Of a DNA stretch of 64,000 nucleotides, positions 1 to 15,790 are shown piece by piece. Every line of letters begins with the position of its first letter. Position 1 is the first letter of the stretch. The notes below the pieces were generated by a model. The model had not been told where the DNA came from and did no database searches. It worked only from the letters and a program-made list of their open reading frames with translations. Origin of the DNA: Quercus robur (lineage: Eukaryota; Streptophyta; Magnoliopsida; Fagales; Fagaceae); assembly GCF_932294415.1 (NCBI RefSeq), contig NC_065543.1, positions 41,934,277 to 41,998,276 of the forward strand, given 5' to 3'. A program made the position numbers and the translations under genes.

Positions 1-762
1 ACTATGCTTGGAGATTGTACAATCAATTCTTGATGATGGGAAGCCTAATGAAGAGGATGAGAGTTGTGTCACAGCTGTGGAGGATTAGATTTTTTGTATT
101 AATTTAGTAGCCTTTTTAATTTCTTAGACTTCTTGGATTAATTTGTTGGTTTGTAATTATTCTAAACTTGTCACTTGGGGGATTTATTTTGTAGCTTTTT
201 AATTTCTTGGACTTGTTGGATTTATTTTAATTTTATGTTTAGTAGGTGATTTTAGCTATGATTTATTGATTTATGATTAAATGGTTATTTTAGCTAGGTG
301 ATTTATTGATTTATAATCTTAGCTATGATTTATAGATTTATAATTAACAGGTGATTTATATTGATTTATGATATTAGTTATGATTTATTGATTTATAATT
401 AAGAGGTGATTTGTATTGATTTATGATATTAGTTATGGTTTATTAATTTATAGATTTATAATTGACAGGTGATTTATTGATTTATGATTAATAGCCTATG
501 ATTTGGACTGATTTGGCATTTGCTCCATGTTATCTAGGCTTGAATCTGCATGTCATAGGGCTTGAATCTAGACAAAAATGAATTTGGGCTTCAATTCAAT
601 TTTTTTTTTGGTTGGGCCACAAATTGGGCCCAAATTTGGTGCCCACGAGGCGGATTTGGATCCCACATAAAAACCTATTTATTAAACGGGTCGAGTTCGG
701 ACCCGCGGGACAGGTTCAAGTATGAAAATACTCGGCCCGAACCCGGCCCATTACCACTCCTA
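1..762 (+). mobile_element. 3' end of a DNA transposon (probable hAT), cut by the window edge
   Basis: The segment opens with the last 28 codons of a reading frame. It is followed by about 450 bp of AT-rich degenerate tandem repeats built on a 'gattTATtgatttat' theme, then a GC-rich stretch of alternating cggcccgaacccg-type words. It ends in CCCATTACCACTCCTA. Read inward from the right, that end gives TAGGAGTGGTAATGGGCC, the style of hAT terminal inverted repeats in plants. The other terminus lies outside the window, so neither the 8-bp target duplication nor the superfamily can be confirmed here. The end at 762 is inferred from the TIR-like word. Confidence 0.5.
2..88 (+). CDS. C-terminal 28 residues of a protein, probably the transposase of the flanking element
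   Basis: A reading frame open from the window edge ends at TAG 86-88. The residues are acidic towards the C terminus (…DDGKPNEEDESC…AVED). There is not enough to assign a family. The assignment to a transposase rests only on position: the sequence after the stop runs directly into transposon-like subterminal repeats and a hAT-like terminus. It could also be the end of a host gene lying next to an unrelated element. Confidence 0.4.
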   Translation, partial: LCLEIVQSILDDGKPNEEDESCVTAVED

Positions 763-1526
763 TCTTTGGGTCCTAGTTACAACATAACAAAAGGAAAATT
801 ATATGGAAAGATTAGTAATCAAGAACCTTTGGTCTTTTGAATGCGAGGTTGCAAGATTATTAACTCAAAATAACTACTTTTTTTTCACCCTCAAACTTGA
901 ATTTTTGACCAGTTACAAAATAGGGTGTAAAGTATTGCAAGGCCAGCAATACTTTTCCACTTCAAATTTGATGGGAGAAAGTGATTAGGGGGTTCATCAC
1001 CATCACTCATTGAAATCTAAAGATTTACAAGTTGAAGAAACTTAAGTGGTCGTTATCTCTTATAGCATAAGATATATACAACACGTGCGTACACGTAGTT
1101 GATCAAATTAGGATGAGTGAAAATCTGCGTACACTAGAATTGGGACTAGATAAGATGGAAGACAAGACAAACCCAATTAAGTCGCACTAGAAAACAATGT
1201 GAAAAACATATATACTATAAAGTTTCTGTCACATGTTCAAGCTGAAAAAGAGCTGTCAAAGATGTCAAGTGGACGAAAAGATCAACAAAAAAATCCAAAA
1301 AATATCAATGAGTTAAGTCTCGAGTCTCAATTGTCATCTTCTTCACTGGTAAACCATACAAAAATGCTTATTAATTAATATGTTACATTGTTACTCAACT
1401 AGAGCTATTTAACATTATCATGAGGTCTTAGAATGTCATCATACATATTCCTGTCAACGACGTTGCTTGTGTAATCTCCAAAAACACTTCAAGGAACCCC
1501 TTCTAATTGGTGTATGAACTATATTT

Positions 1527-1559
<33 letters not shown>

Positions 1560-1996
1560 CAATTAATGTTGAATAAACCATAATAGTAAGTAGGGTTTAG
1601 TAGGCGTTCTATTTCACATTTAGACAAATGAACAGTTATTCATCCTTTGGATATGAATATAAGAAATATACAGAATACAGTGTTGTTGTCGTGAACGCAA
1701 TTGCAATGAGAGAAAGAGTAAAACCATATATTAGGTCAAAGAAAGAATACTTTTTCCAATATTTATGTGAGGTAAGCTTTATCCACTATCTGTAAAATAT
1801 GTATTCACATGCTTGCTGAATCATCATAATATTGTCCCCAAAACATAAATATCTGTTAGGAAAATAAGGAAAAAACTTATTCAAATTCCCTTGCTTGCTG
1901 TCGCCATCTTCATGAACAAATTTCTTTATCATACATCATTACAGGCCAACTAAGACAAAATAAACAACATTCTAATTGAGTATAATTCAAAACCCA
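763..1996. other. intergenic, 3' flank of the WRKY gene
   Basis: AT-rich sequence with no supported gene. It has a (TA)n run at about 1530-1557. The WRKY 3'UTR and polyadenylation region must lie in the last few hundred bases (minus strand), but no single poly(A) signal can be chosen with confidence. Confidence 0.6.
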
Positions 1997-6633
<4,637 letters not shown>

Positions 6634-6701
6634 GTATAGCTCTTTATCCTCTTATGTTTTTTCTTCAAACTTGATTTTCTGGGTCTCAATTTCCTCCTCT
6701 T

Positions 6702-6710
6702 CTTATATAG
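6702..6710 (-). promoter_or_regulatory. TATA box of the WRKY gene
   Basis: CTATATAAG on the gene strand, about 70 bp upstream of the chosen ATG. This spacing allows a short leader of about 40 nt and supports the start at 6633. Confidence 0.6.
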
Positions 6711-6794
6711 ACAGCACGAAGTATTTGACTCCGTTTAGAAAGAAAAAGCAAAAATGTTCAAACTCACAGCTTTACAATCCAACACAGACACAAA

Positions 6795-7246
6795 AGGTCA
6801 ACAGCCCAATCCAATTGCATTTTATGAAATATTAGTACTTATATTATATTCATTAGTTTATGTATTTTAAACCAAATATGGAAGAATTCAACTTCAACGT
6901 CTGTGATAACATGTCACAGAGAGAGAGAGAGAGAGCTCTTTAAGCCGCAATGCTCGGACCCCACGTAATACCGCTATCATCGTTGAAGTTTCGTACATTA
7001 CAAAAGTCACATGGGCATTGGTTCACGGTCAAAGTTTTGCTACAAGCGTGTTGCCACCGGTGACCTGAGTTTTTCTCAGGTGGGGTAGGGTATGGTTTTT
7101 ATAGGAAGAAAGATCTAGGTCAAATAAATCACCAAAGAAGACAAAGGATGATTAAGGTCAAATATGGCCCATGGGTTTAGGAATGGTTGCTCATTTAGTC
7201 ATTTGTCCATGCATTCAACTTTAGTAATGTACAATCAGAGGGTCAA
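6795..7246 (-). promoter_or_regulatory. cluster of five W-box cores upstream of the WRKY gene
   Basis: The W-box core TTGAC(C) occurs on the gene strand at about 6795-6801, 7026-7033, 7117-7123, 7155-7161 and 7240-7246, all in the same orientation. W-boxes bind WRKY proteins, so auto- or cross-regulation is plausible. Whether these sites are used is inference. Confidence 0.5.
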
Positions 7247-8237
7247 TTGGAGTGAGAATCCCATGTGCTACTCTTAGGCCTTAGCTCTTGGACCCTATAT
7301 CACTAGGCAATTGTTGCTCATGCTCAAAATAATAATTATTGTGAGCATGAATGACAATTGATTGTACAAAAAAATGTCAATTCCGTTCCATTATGGCCGG
7401 AACAATGGGTTTAACCTCTGATCATGACTCAATTTGTCTTAACAAGTAATTTCTTACAAATCCAAGGCTCGTATACTGTGTACGTAGTTGGGATAATCTG
7501 GGTGTGGGGTTATTTGTAAGTTGATGAATGATGGAGGGAAGCTCTCATGAGGGTCGGAAATTTAGGATCCATACACATGAAGAGCATGACACCATCGTTG
7601 GAGTGGTGATGATCGATGAGCACTCCAAAGATTAAGTCAGTAAAATAGTTAAAAATGAGTGAGTAAAGTGTTTGTTCAGGGATGCATACCTCCAAAGGTG
7701 TCTTGGTAAGGGGGCATTTATATCCTTCATTTGCACATGCTGGATTGGCAGTGTGGGGGAGGATTTGTTCCAAGCCCGTAAGCATTTTGTCCGTTTTGGG
7801 ACCGAAGGACCCACACGGTTTTGTTCTTTGTAAGCGACATGAGCAGTGTTTTAGACTTGCTCCCACATCGAAGAAAGATGCACTCCACTTATGCTTTATA
7901 AGCCTTATCTGAAAGCAAGAGTGTACCATTACAACACATGTGTAATGGTACAAGTCAGATATAACCACAATAAAAAACCATTAACAATATATTCTATTAT
8001 GAATTTTAGATGTATTTATCTAAATAAACTATCCTAATAGGTTTAAAAATCCCATCAAATAAATCATTTCATTTTCAAAATTCTAAGAATTTTTTAAAAT
8101 TAATTAAAGTATTTTAATTTTAAGACTTCTAATAATATTTCAAATTCTTCGTCCAAACATAAACACAATATGGAGCCAATAATGCCCTTGTAAATCTTTA
8201 TATACATACTTTTTTTTTTTTTTTTTTAAGAATACTA
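7247..8237. other. intergenic, no gene supported
   Basis: Long frames over 7510-7968 overlap on both strands and none resembles a known protein. The block 7680-7920 has more even base composition than its surroundings and may be an old repeat. A short palindrome, TGTACCATTAC…GTAATGGTACA, lies at about 7921-7951. The remainder is AT-rich. Confidence 0.5.
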
Positions 8238-8788
8238 AGTATTTTTAATACACACAGGAAAATGGGAGAAGGTTTTTTAAAGAAATTTATAGTGGTGTAT
8301 ATCTAAAAATGCCTAACTCTTGAATACATAGTACAAGTTTTAAACCTCTTAAACTCACACTCATTTTCTAATATGGGATTAACCCATTGTTTTTTCTTTT
8401 GAGAGTACTAAGGGTCTGTTTGAATACCGCTTATTTTTGCTGAAAACTGAAAATTGAAAACTGAAAATACTGTAACAAAATAATTTTTAAATATGTGAAT
8501 AGTACCGTAAGATCTATTTTTATTTTATTTTTTTCTGAATAAAGTGATTGTGGGTCCTGTGAATAGTGTGTGAACAGTGCTCAATAGTGCGTGCACAGTG
8601 CACTTGTCTCCTAAAGCTGAAATGCGTGCAGGAGGAAAAAAAAAAAAAAAAACGCAGACGTTGGAAATGCGTTATCCAAACGCTGTTTAAGTATTTTTAA
8701 CATACATATAGGGAGAGGGGATAAAGTTTTTTAAAGAAACTTATAGTGGTATATATCTAAAAGGACCTAACTCTTAGATATACATACC
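8238..8788. repeat. pair of about 95-bp direct repeats flanking a MITE
   Basis: The block at about 8238-8330 (starting AAGTATTTTTAA…) recurs with substitutions at about 8689-8788, including the shared words TTTTTTAAAGAAA, TTATAGTGGT and CCTAACTCTT. The MITE described separately sits between the two copies. Confidence 0.65.
8410..8688. mobile_element. MITE, non-autonomous TIR element
   Basis: The left end, GGTCTGTTTGAATACCGC, pairs imperfectly with the right end, GCGTTATCCAAACGCTGTTT. The interior has the repeated words GAATAGTG, GAACAGTG and CACAGTGCAC typical of short hAT-like plant MITEs, plus a poly(A) run. No clear target duplication was found, so the boundaries are approximate. Confidence 0.5.
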
Positions 8789-9306
8789 TTTATGGCTGTA
8801 ATAATAGAATTGTAATAATAGCATCGTTAGTAATAATTCATTATCATAAGTAGTAATAACCAAGGATGTCCAAATTAATAATTCCAGTCAGATAAGAAAC
8901 TCGATTGAATTTATTTATATATATTATCAATAATATTGTCACGTCTTCGAGTTAGGTGTTGACAACAAATTTTGAAGTTGAAAAATAGGAAGTAATCAAT
9001 GATATATCATATATATATATATATATATATATAGCACACGATTTAAGAAAAGGAACGAAATTATATAAGAAGTTATATTGAAAATTTTTTAAGTACATAT
9101 ATTGTTTTTGATTAACCAAATGAAGTAAAGTCATTGCTAATTTGCTAATTTGCTATTTTCCAATCCAGGTAGGGATCAGCATTCAAATATTGACAAAGAA
9201 ATTCCCTGAAAGAAGTTTTTCCATAAAAGCGGGATAAGAGAACACGCAGAAAAGTACAAAGCCGACAAAATTATGCTTTGAAACTTCACGAGCATATTAT
9301 TATTAG
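8789..9306. other. intergenic, AT-rich
   Basis: No gene, RNA or transposon terminus recognised. It contains a (TA)n run at about 9010-9032. Confidence 0.6.
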
Positions 9307-9615
9307 TTCTATTCAAAGCCACGGGAAATTAATGTTTTTGCTTTGAATAGAACGTTTTCTCAAAAAAAAAAAAAAGTTCTATTCAAAGCAAAAACATTAA
9401 TTTCCCGTGGCTTTTAGACAAAGCCTTCGGGGGCAAAATTACGTGTTTGAAAGTTTAAAATATAATGACAACTTGCTTTTTTTTTTTTTTAAAAAAAGTT
9501 CTATTCAAAGCAAAAACATTAATTTCCCGTGGCTTTTAGACAAAGCCTTCGGGGGCAAAATTACGTGTTTGAAAGTTTAAAATATAATGACAACTTGCTT
9601 TTTTTTTTAAAAAAA
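9307..9615. repeat. inverted block followed by a 122-bp tandem duplication
   Basis: The block at 9307-9354 (GTTCTATTCAAAGCC…) is the reverse complement of the start of the next unit (GTTCTATTCAAAGC…). That next unit, 9375-9496, is then repeated almost without change at 9497-9615. The two direct copies differ mainly in T/A run length, so the duplication is recent. The inverted first part could be a remnant of a foldback. Confidence 0.75.
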
Positions 9616-10022
9616 ATGTAATGACTAAAGAGAACTTCATTTGCAGATCATCTGAAAGTTGCTCATTGCAATGCTTTTAGGAGAGAGTTGATTAATGAAC
9701 CCCAAATAGTCACATTAATATCATATTATACTATATGATTATTATTATATAGTTATTATGTGCATATCGAAACCCTCGTAGTTAATAAAGTATCATTTTG
9801 ATTTCCACACTCTAATAACAACTAAAGAATTAAATAATGAGTAATTTATATTTATTTAAAAATAAAATATAATTCAATATTTACAATTAAAAATATGAGG
9901 TTTAAATAATGTACGTTTCAGTTGCAAATAACTAGTGTCAATTGAGCTAATGGCTCTTGAGTCTTGACAAGTAATTTATAATCTATAATTAATCTATATA
10001 AAACCAAAATAGTAATTAAACC

Positions 10023-10072
10023 TTCTATTAAAACTTTTTTTTTTTTTTTTTGAGGGTGTTCTATTAAAACTT
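10023..10072 (-). mobile_element. micro-insertion: poly(T) plus GAGGGTG between 14-bp direct repeats
   Basis: TTCTATTAAAACTT occurs at 10023-10036 and 10059-10072 with no mismatch. It brackets 15 T followed by GAGGGTG. On the minus strand this reads CACCCTC-poly(A) with a target-site duplication. Confidence 0.6.
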
Positions 10073-10100
10073 GACATATCATATTTTCTATAATTAGCAT

Positions 10101-10884
10101 TGTAGGGGCAAAGGTTCCAAATCATATAATGGGTCTTGGGCCCCATACGGGAAGATCAGCCATGTCCGAGGAGAGGAAGTGGGTGCCAAAAAGGCTCCCA
10201 GCCCACCTCTCGTGGATAGAGAGACATTTAAAGGGCGGTCCGAGGAGAAATGCCTCCTAGGACAAGATGATTATGGCTCAAACATGTACTCTGTCTATTA
10301 GAATGACTCACCCCAACGGACATTAGTAGCAGGGATGAGACCCACAGACCCGTAGGAAAGAAGGAAACGTAAGGTGTCCAAGGAGAGGCTGCTGCTGCCG
10401 CATTAAATGCATTGCAGCTACTTTTTTGACCGCATTAATGTGGAGAGGACCTGTGAACAATGCTGTCTTGGCTACCATAACTCATAGAAGGCTGAAAGGG
10501 GGTGTCCGATGGGACAAGCACTCAAGTAAGGGTTCAGATGATCAACAAGTGTAAGACCACGATAGTTTCAAGAAGACTATATAAGAAAGGGAGTCTCCAT
10601 GAGGAAAGTGGACAGAAAAAAGGAAGGAGAACAGAGGAACAGTACAAACAACCGTAATCTTCGAATAGGGACCAACATACATTCATCTCATCTCCTCAGA
10701 CCAAGGATCTATGGATATTAACAGGCTTCACTTGTGTTCAATTGTTGTATAGTCTAATATTAACCATTGTCAATTTCGCTAAAACCTAGTTCTATAGCCC
10801 ACTCTTTACAAATTCATTGTTTCTGGGCTCCTTGGACCAAGACCCCATACCTATTGGGCTTGGGCTCCAAATTGTGACCATACA
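10101..10884 (+). mobile_element. solo LTR
   Basis: It begins TGTAGGGG and ends CCATACA (TGTA…TACA termini). It is flanked by AGCAT on the left and AGTAT on the right, a 5-bp target duplication with one mismatch. A TATA box (CTATATAAG, 10578-10586) followed by sequence free of genes gives the plus orientation. It shares the words GATGGGACAAG and GCCGCATTAAATGC with other LTRs in this window. No internal domain or second LTR is present nearby. Confidence 0.75.
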
Positions 10885-11360
10885 AGTATAATAGAATATA
10901 TAATTCAAATACAAATATAATCATGTCAAAAAAAATGTGAAAATATATAGTTCTATATATGCAAACACAATCATAATATATTCCAATTAATAACTGCCAT
11001 AATTGTTCAAATACATATGGCGCATAATTGTATTGGAAGAACGGTGAAACAGTTTGTACAAGAGAAGGATTCTAAAGTCTAAACCATATTCAAGATACTT
11101 TGGGACTAAAATTCTCCTGTTAAAATGATTTTGAATTTTAACATAATTTTTCCAATGCCAAACCCTTTATTTTTTGGGTTATATTATATATTTGATTTTT
11201 AACTTTTTGACATTTGTTTCACTTTAGATACAATATTTTCAAAATTATTTAGAAAATGATCAAGAATTCTTAGGTTAGTTCACATTTCTTGGTATGTTTC
11301 TAATGGAGACATGCAAGATTCAAATCTCCTATTTTTCCACTTAAAACTTGTCAAACAAAT
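10885..11360. other. intergenic, AT-rich
   Basis: Nothing recognisable between the solo LTR and the foldback. Confidence 0.6.
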
Positions 11361-11601
11361 TGTAGGTACCAAGAATTTTTGCCTTTGGCTTTGGCTATTT
11401 GGCTTGATTGCCTTGCCTTTGCCTTGGCTTGAATTCTTAATCCCATATTGGAAAGATGACTTCCCTCATTGGTTCATGCCTTATAAGGTAAAAAGAGGGA
11501 AGTCATCTTTCCAATGTGAGATTAAGAATTCAAGCCAAGGCAAAGACAAGGCAATCAAGCCAAATAGCCAAAGTCAAAGGCAAAAATTCTTGGTACCTAC
11601 A
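11361..11601. repeat. foldback: 107-bp arms, 27-nt loop
   Basis: 11361-11467 is the reverse complement of 11495-11601 with four mismatches over 107 bp, joined by a 27-nt loop. The arms begin TGTAGGTACCAAGAATTTTT and carry repeated TTTGGC/CCTTGGC words. Transcribed from either strand it would give a long, nearly perfect hairpin. No protein is encoded: the long frame across it is a by-product of the symmetry. Confidence 0.85.
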
Positions 11602-11932
11602 CAAATATTTCAAAAATGTCATTATCTAATTTAATAGGTAGAAAATATTGGTGTGACAAATAAAATTTATGAAACCAAGATTACTTTACCAAACTAGTGG
11701 TACTCTTTCTCATTGGTTCATGCCTTATAAGGTAGAAAGAGAGAAGTCATCTTTCCAATGTGGGATTAAGAATTCAAGCCAAGGCAAAGGCAAGGCAATC
11801 AAGCCAAATAGCTAAAGCCAAAGGCAAAAATTCTTGGTACCTACACAAATATTTCAAAAATGTCATTATCTAATTTAATAGGTAGAAAATATTGGTGTGA
11901 CAAATAAAATTTATGAAACCAAGATTACTTTA
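11465..11932 (+). repeat. 224-bp direct duplication of the foldback's right arm and flank
   Basis: 11465-11688 is repeated at 11709-11932 with few differences (offset 244 bp, 20-bp spacer). The second copy therefore also carries a right arm that can pair with the left arm at 11361-11467. Confidence 0.8.
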
Positions 11933-13289
11933 ATAATGTGGAGCCTATAATTTTCTTTTTGATTTTTTTTTTTTTTTTGGAGAAGAGTTAGAACTTGTAA
12001 CATTTTTTAATTTTCTTTACCATTTTAAAAACCATTTTAATTAAAAGGGTGTAATGACCAATTTGTATTAACTTCTTCTTTTGTCTAAACATTTAACAAT
12101 ATTCATCATGGGTCTAGACAGTCCACCTTTTTTTTGGGAAAAATACTGTTCACGTGGATTGAAAAAACATATCAGACTTATCAGTACTAGCAATTCTGAA
12201 TGTAGAAAGATAAGAAGAATGAAAACAATTATGAAAGAGTCCAGATCGATCTAACCAAATAAACGGTGAACGAGTCAGCAGGGTCTCCATATATATACGG
12301 AAATTTTCTTCCATTGACGGAGCCAACAGGTGAGCTTTCAATTTTCAGCGTTTTTGTCAAATATGAAAGTCTGAGAACCACTTCGCGAATGAGATAGTAC
12401 TCATCATCATAAGATTATTTCTGACCTAATATTCTTCTTATACAATATTTTTTTTAAGATTCTATTTTACATATATTGGACTCCCTCTTAGGGGAGTTTA
12501 TAAATTAATATATTGTTGTACATATTGACCTTGTATGCATTCATTAAATTAATACACCAATCTTTGAAGTTATCTGTGAATAGTTTCATGCATGTACGTA
12601 AGACACATGTACACATGTCTATGTACCAACATATTCATTGTAAAGATGGAACCAATCAACCATTCCTACAAATCTAAAATAATCTATATATTTAAAAAGA
12701 AAAATGTACCCAATACGTCCTCACTTTTACTTAGTAAATTAGAAGCTCAACTAATTAAGCTATTTTTTTTGCCAAGTGTTTGTAATAAATAAGATTTTAA
12801 ATATACTTAGAATTTGTGCCAAAGTTTCATTCCAATTTAAAACTATTTCAAAGTCCAAACCCATTTAAATCTACTTTCAACCCAGTTGAAACTATCCCAA
12901 AACTATCTTCCCAAAACTTATAATTAATTCAAGCATATATTTTCATACAAAATTGTTATATTCTAAAAAATTGGTTGTGCACCCTTTTTACTGAATTTTC
13001 ATAATGGCTAAATTTTGTAGCTTAGGCCATGTTTATTTCAAATTAAAACATTTTTGCTCATTTTCAAGCATTTAGAATGGCAAAAAATTTACCCAAACCA
13101 AAATCATTTTCCATTGATTAGGGAAAAACAACCTAAATTTTTGGGATTGGAAATGTTATTAGCCCTTTAAAAAAGCGTAAAAAAAAAAAAATTAATCTTA
13201 AGAGAACAAAACTCCCGTCTCTCTCTTGTGAATCCAAAATCCTTTCTTTCTTAATTAAGAGAATAGAAACACTAAACATGCATTTTAAA
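11933..13289. other. intergenic, AT-rich
   Basis: No supported gene. Several poly(T) and poly(A) runs are present. Short frames here have no recognisable protein content. Confidence 0.6.
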
Positions 13290-13746
13290 TCTAAAAAATG
13301 ACAAAAATATCATGAAACTTCCAAAATGATGAAAGAATACTTTTCACATCTTCAAGATGACCAAAATACTCTTAAAACTTCTAATATGACTAAAATAACC
13401 TCAAAACCTTTTAAGTGATGAAAACACCCCTTAGAAACCCAAAACATTATATATAGGAACTCCCTGCCCCCCACCCCCCAAAAAAAAAAAAAATCCAAAT
13501 GATAGAAATAAACCCTTTTAATTACCTAAATGACCAAAACATGTACCAAACCTCTAACCACCACCACCCCCCCCCCCCCCCCCCTAAAACCTTCAAAATG
13601 ATTGAAGTACCTTGCAAACCTATTAAATATAGGGTTGTAAGCAACCTCAGCCTTAAAAATTCAAGCTTGTTCACTTAATTTTATTTAATTTGAACATAAG
13701 TTGAACTCGAGTTTTTCACTAAACAAGATTATATGTTTAAACTTTG

Positions 13747-13823
<77 letters not shown>

Positions 13824-14220
13824 TTATGTTCATAAACTTATTCATGAACACATGATTATACTTTAACTTGATTTGTTTAATAATCGAGTCTAAAGTTGGG
13901 CTTGAGCTTAGCTTTGTTAGTTAAACCATTGAAAATAAACAAGTTTTTTTTCAAGTCGAACTCGAATTATTTGTAAACAATTTGGTTTATTTACAGCTCT
14001 AATCAAATAACAAAAATACTCATACAATATCCAAATTAACCAAAATACCCCCAAAGTGTTCAAAATGACCAAAAATATCCCCCAACTAATAAAATAACAA
14101 AAATATATTCAAAAGCTCCAATATGACTATAATACCACCAAAATGACAAAATTACCCTCATGGCTATCGAAATGGCGAAAACACCTTCTGAAATCTCTAT
14201 TTTGATTGTGATATGCCTTT
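13290..14220. repeat. degenerate minisatellite of about 30-bp units, with poly(C) and (TA)n(GA)n inside
   Basis: Loose repeats of an 'AAAATGAcCAAAATAccc' theme recur about every 30 bp. They are interrupted by 18 consecutive C at 13567-13584 and by a (TA)n followed by a long (GA)n run at about 13748-13820. No coding potential is seen. Confidence 0.6.
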
Positions 14221-14696
14221 AAAATTTTGAGAATCACCTCCACACTCTTAAAAAGTAGAAACAAAAAAACAAAAACAAAAACTTTTATGTGTCCTTTTAG
14301 AGGTTTGAATTAGTGGTAATTATGCACGTGAATTTGCAATTAGATAAATGAGTGGGATGGGTCCCGCCAAGGATTTAGTAATGAGTTCAGTTTTTTTTTT
14401 GGCAGTCTGATTTTGTTTGTGCTTATTAGAGTAATTTTTAACAATATTTTTTTTTCCTATTTTTTAGATTTATTTTAATTTTTATGTATTGATATAATAA
14501 AGAGGTAAATTAAAGTATTTAAATCTATATAATATAGACTAAAAAAACGTTATTTTTAGTACGAGCCAAATTCAAGAAAATTTACAATTTTTTTTTTTAA
14601 AAAAAATGTACCCCAAAAAATAAGCAATTTTTCTAAAAATGTTTTCAACTGAAATCATTTTAAAAACCATTTTAGGCTGAAACAATCAGAGACTTA

Positions 14697-15790
14697 GGCT
14701 GTGTTTGGCAATATGTAAAATGTTTTCAGAATGTAAAATGTTTTTTGTAAAGAAAAACATTTTCTACTATTTGATTGTGTTGTGGAAATTACACCAAAAA
14801 ATTATTTCTTGTATTAAGTCTTGGATGTAAAAAATCTATTTTCAAAAAATTTAAGCCCAAGCCAGCCACCCGCCGCCACCACCAAGGACAAGCACAACCA
14901 TCACCACCCACACAATATCTAGATCGGAAAGAGGGAAAAAACTGCCACCACTGGTCCATTGCCACCACCACCATAGAAAATCCACCATCCACACAAAACC
15001 CATCACCACCCACACAATATCGACCACCACCCACACCGCACAAAATCCACCACCCACACCACCACAACAATAACAGCAATCAAAGATCAAACAAAATGAA
15101 AATCAGACACAAAAATAAGTGGGGGGTTTGGTTTGGGTTAAAGAGAAAAAGTGAGATGAGAGAGAGAAGACCACTAGGGAGTGGTGTTGCTTGGGGTTTG
15201 CTGCAGAGGGAGGGTGAGATTGAGTCGTGAGTGAGAGTGGAAGAGAGGGTGTGGTTCTTAAGTGAAGGCACTAGATCGGTGACATGTAGTGTCCGATCCG
15301 ACCTTGGTTGGTCAAAGGGAAGAGAGAGAAGGCAGATTGGCGAGAGGAGGCAAGTGGGCACGGGCTTGACCAGCGATGGATACAGGCTTGACCTTGGGTA
15401 GCTCTCTCCCTAGTTCCTTTGGCTTGGTGTGAGTCTATGAGGAGAGGGATGGGCTAGTGAGAATAAGGGATAGGTCGGCGGAGTGGCTTGCATGCACGAT
15501 GGCAGGACTGTGTGTCGAGGGGTGGCACAACCCATCACTAGTAGTACCCTCTCTGGGTTTTCTCTTTGAGCTCTCTCTCTCTCTCTCTCTCTCTCTCTTG
15601 CTTCAATCTCTCTTCAGATTTTCAATCCATAAAACTGAGTTTGAAGGTAAATCGCGTGTGTAATTCATTTTACGGTTCTAGGGTTGAATTTTACAGTGAA
15701 TGAAATGGTTTTCAATTTGACCAAATTTTACGTGTGCAACCAAACACACATCAGGGTGTAAAATATTTTCCCAAATCTATTTTCAGCCGA
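14697..15790. mobile_element. possible non-autonomous TIR element
   Basis: The left side (GGCTGTGTTTGGC…GTAAAATG) and the right side (…ACCAAACACACAT…CAGCCGAAACAAACACC) are roughly inverted copies. The interior holds CCACCACC-rich repeats and a (CT)n run at about 15571-15598. Both strands show long frames across the simple sequence; I do not take these as genes. No target duplication was found and the ends are uncertain. Confidence 0.35.

Noticed and set aside
7510-7968. 152-codon minus-strand frame with several overlapping frames
   Set aside because: No known motif, both strands open, even composition like an old repeat, no splice or promoter context.
11311-11634. 107-codon plus-strand frame
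   Set aside because: Created by the two arms of the foldback; the second half is the reverse complement of the first.
14775-15361. Overlapping long frames on both strands rich in His/Pro or Trp/Gly
   Set aside because: They arise from CCACCACC-type simple sequence inside a probable transposon.
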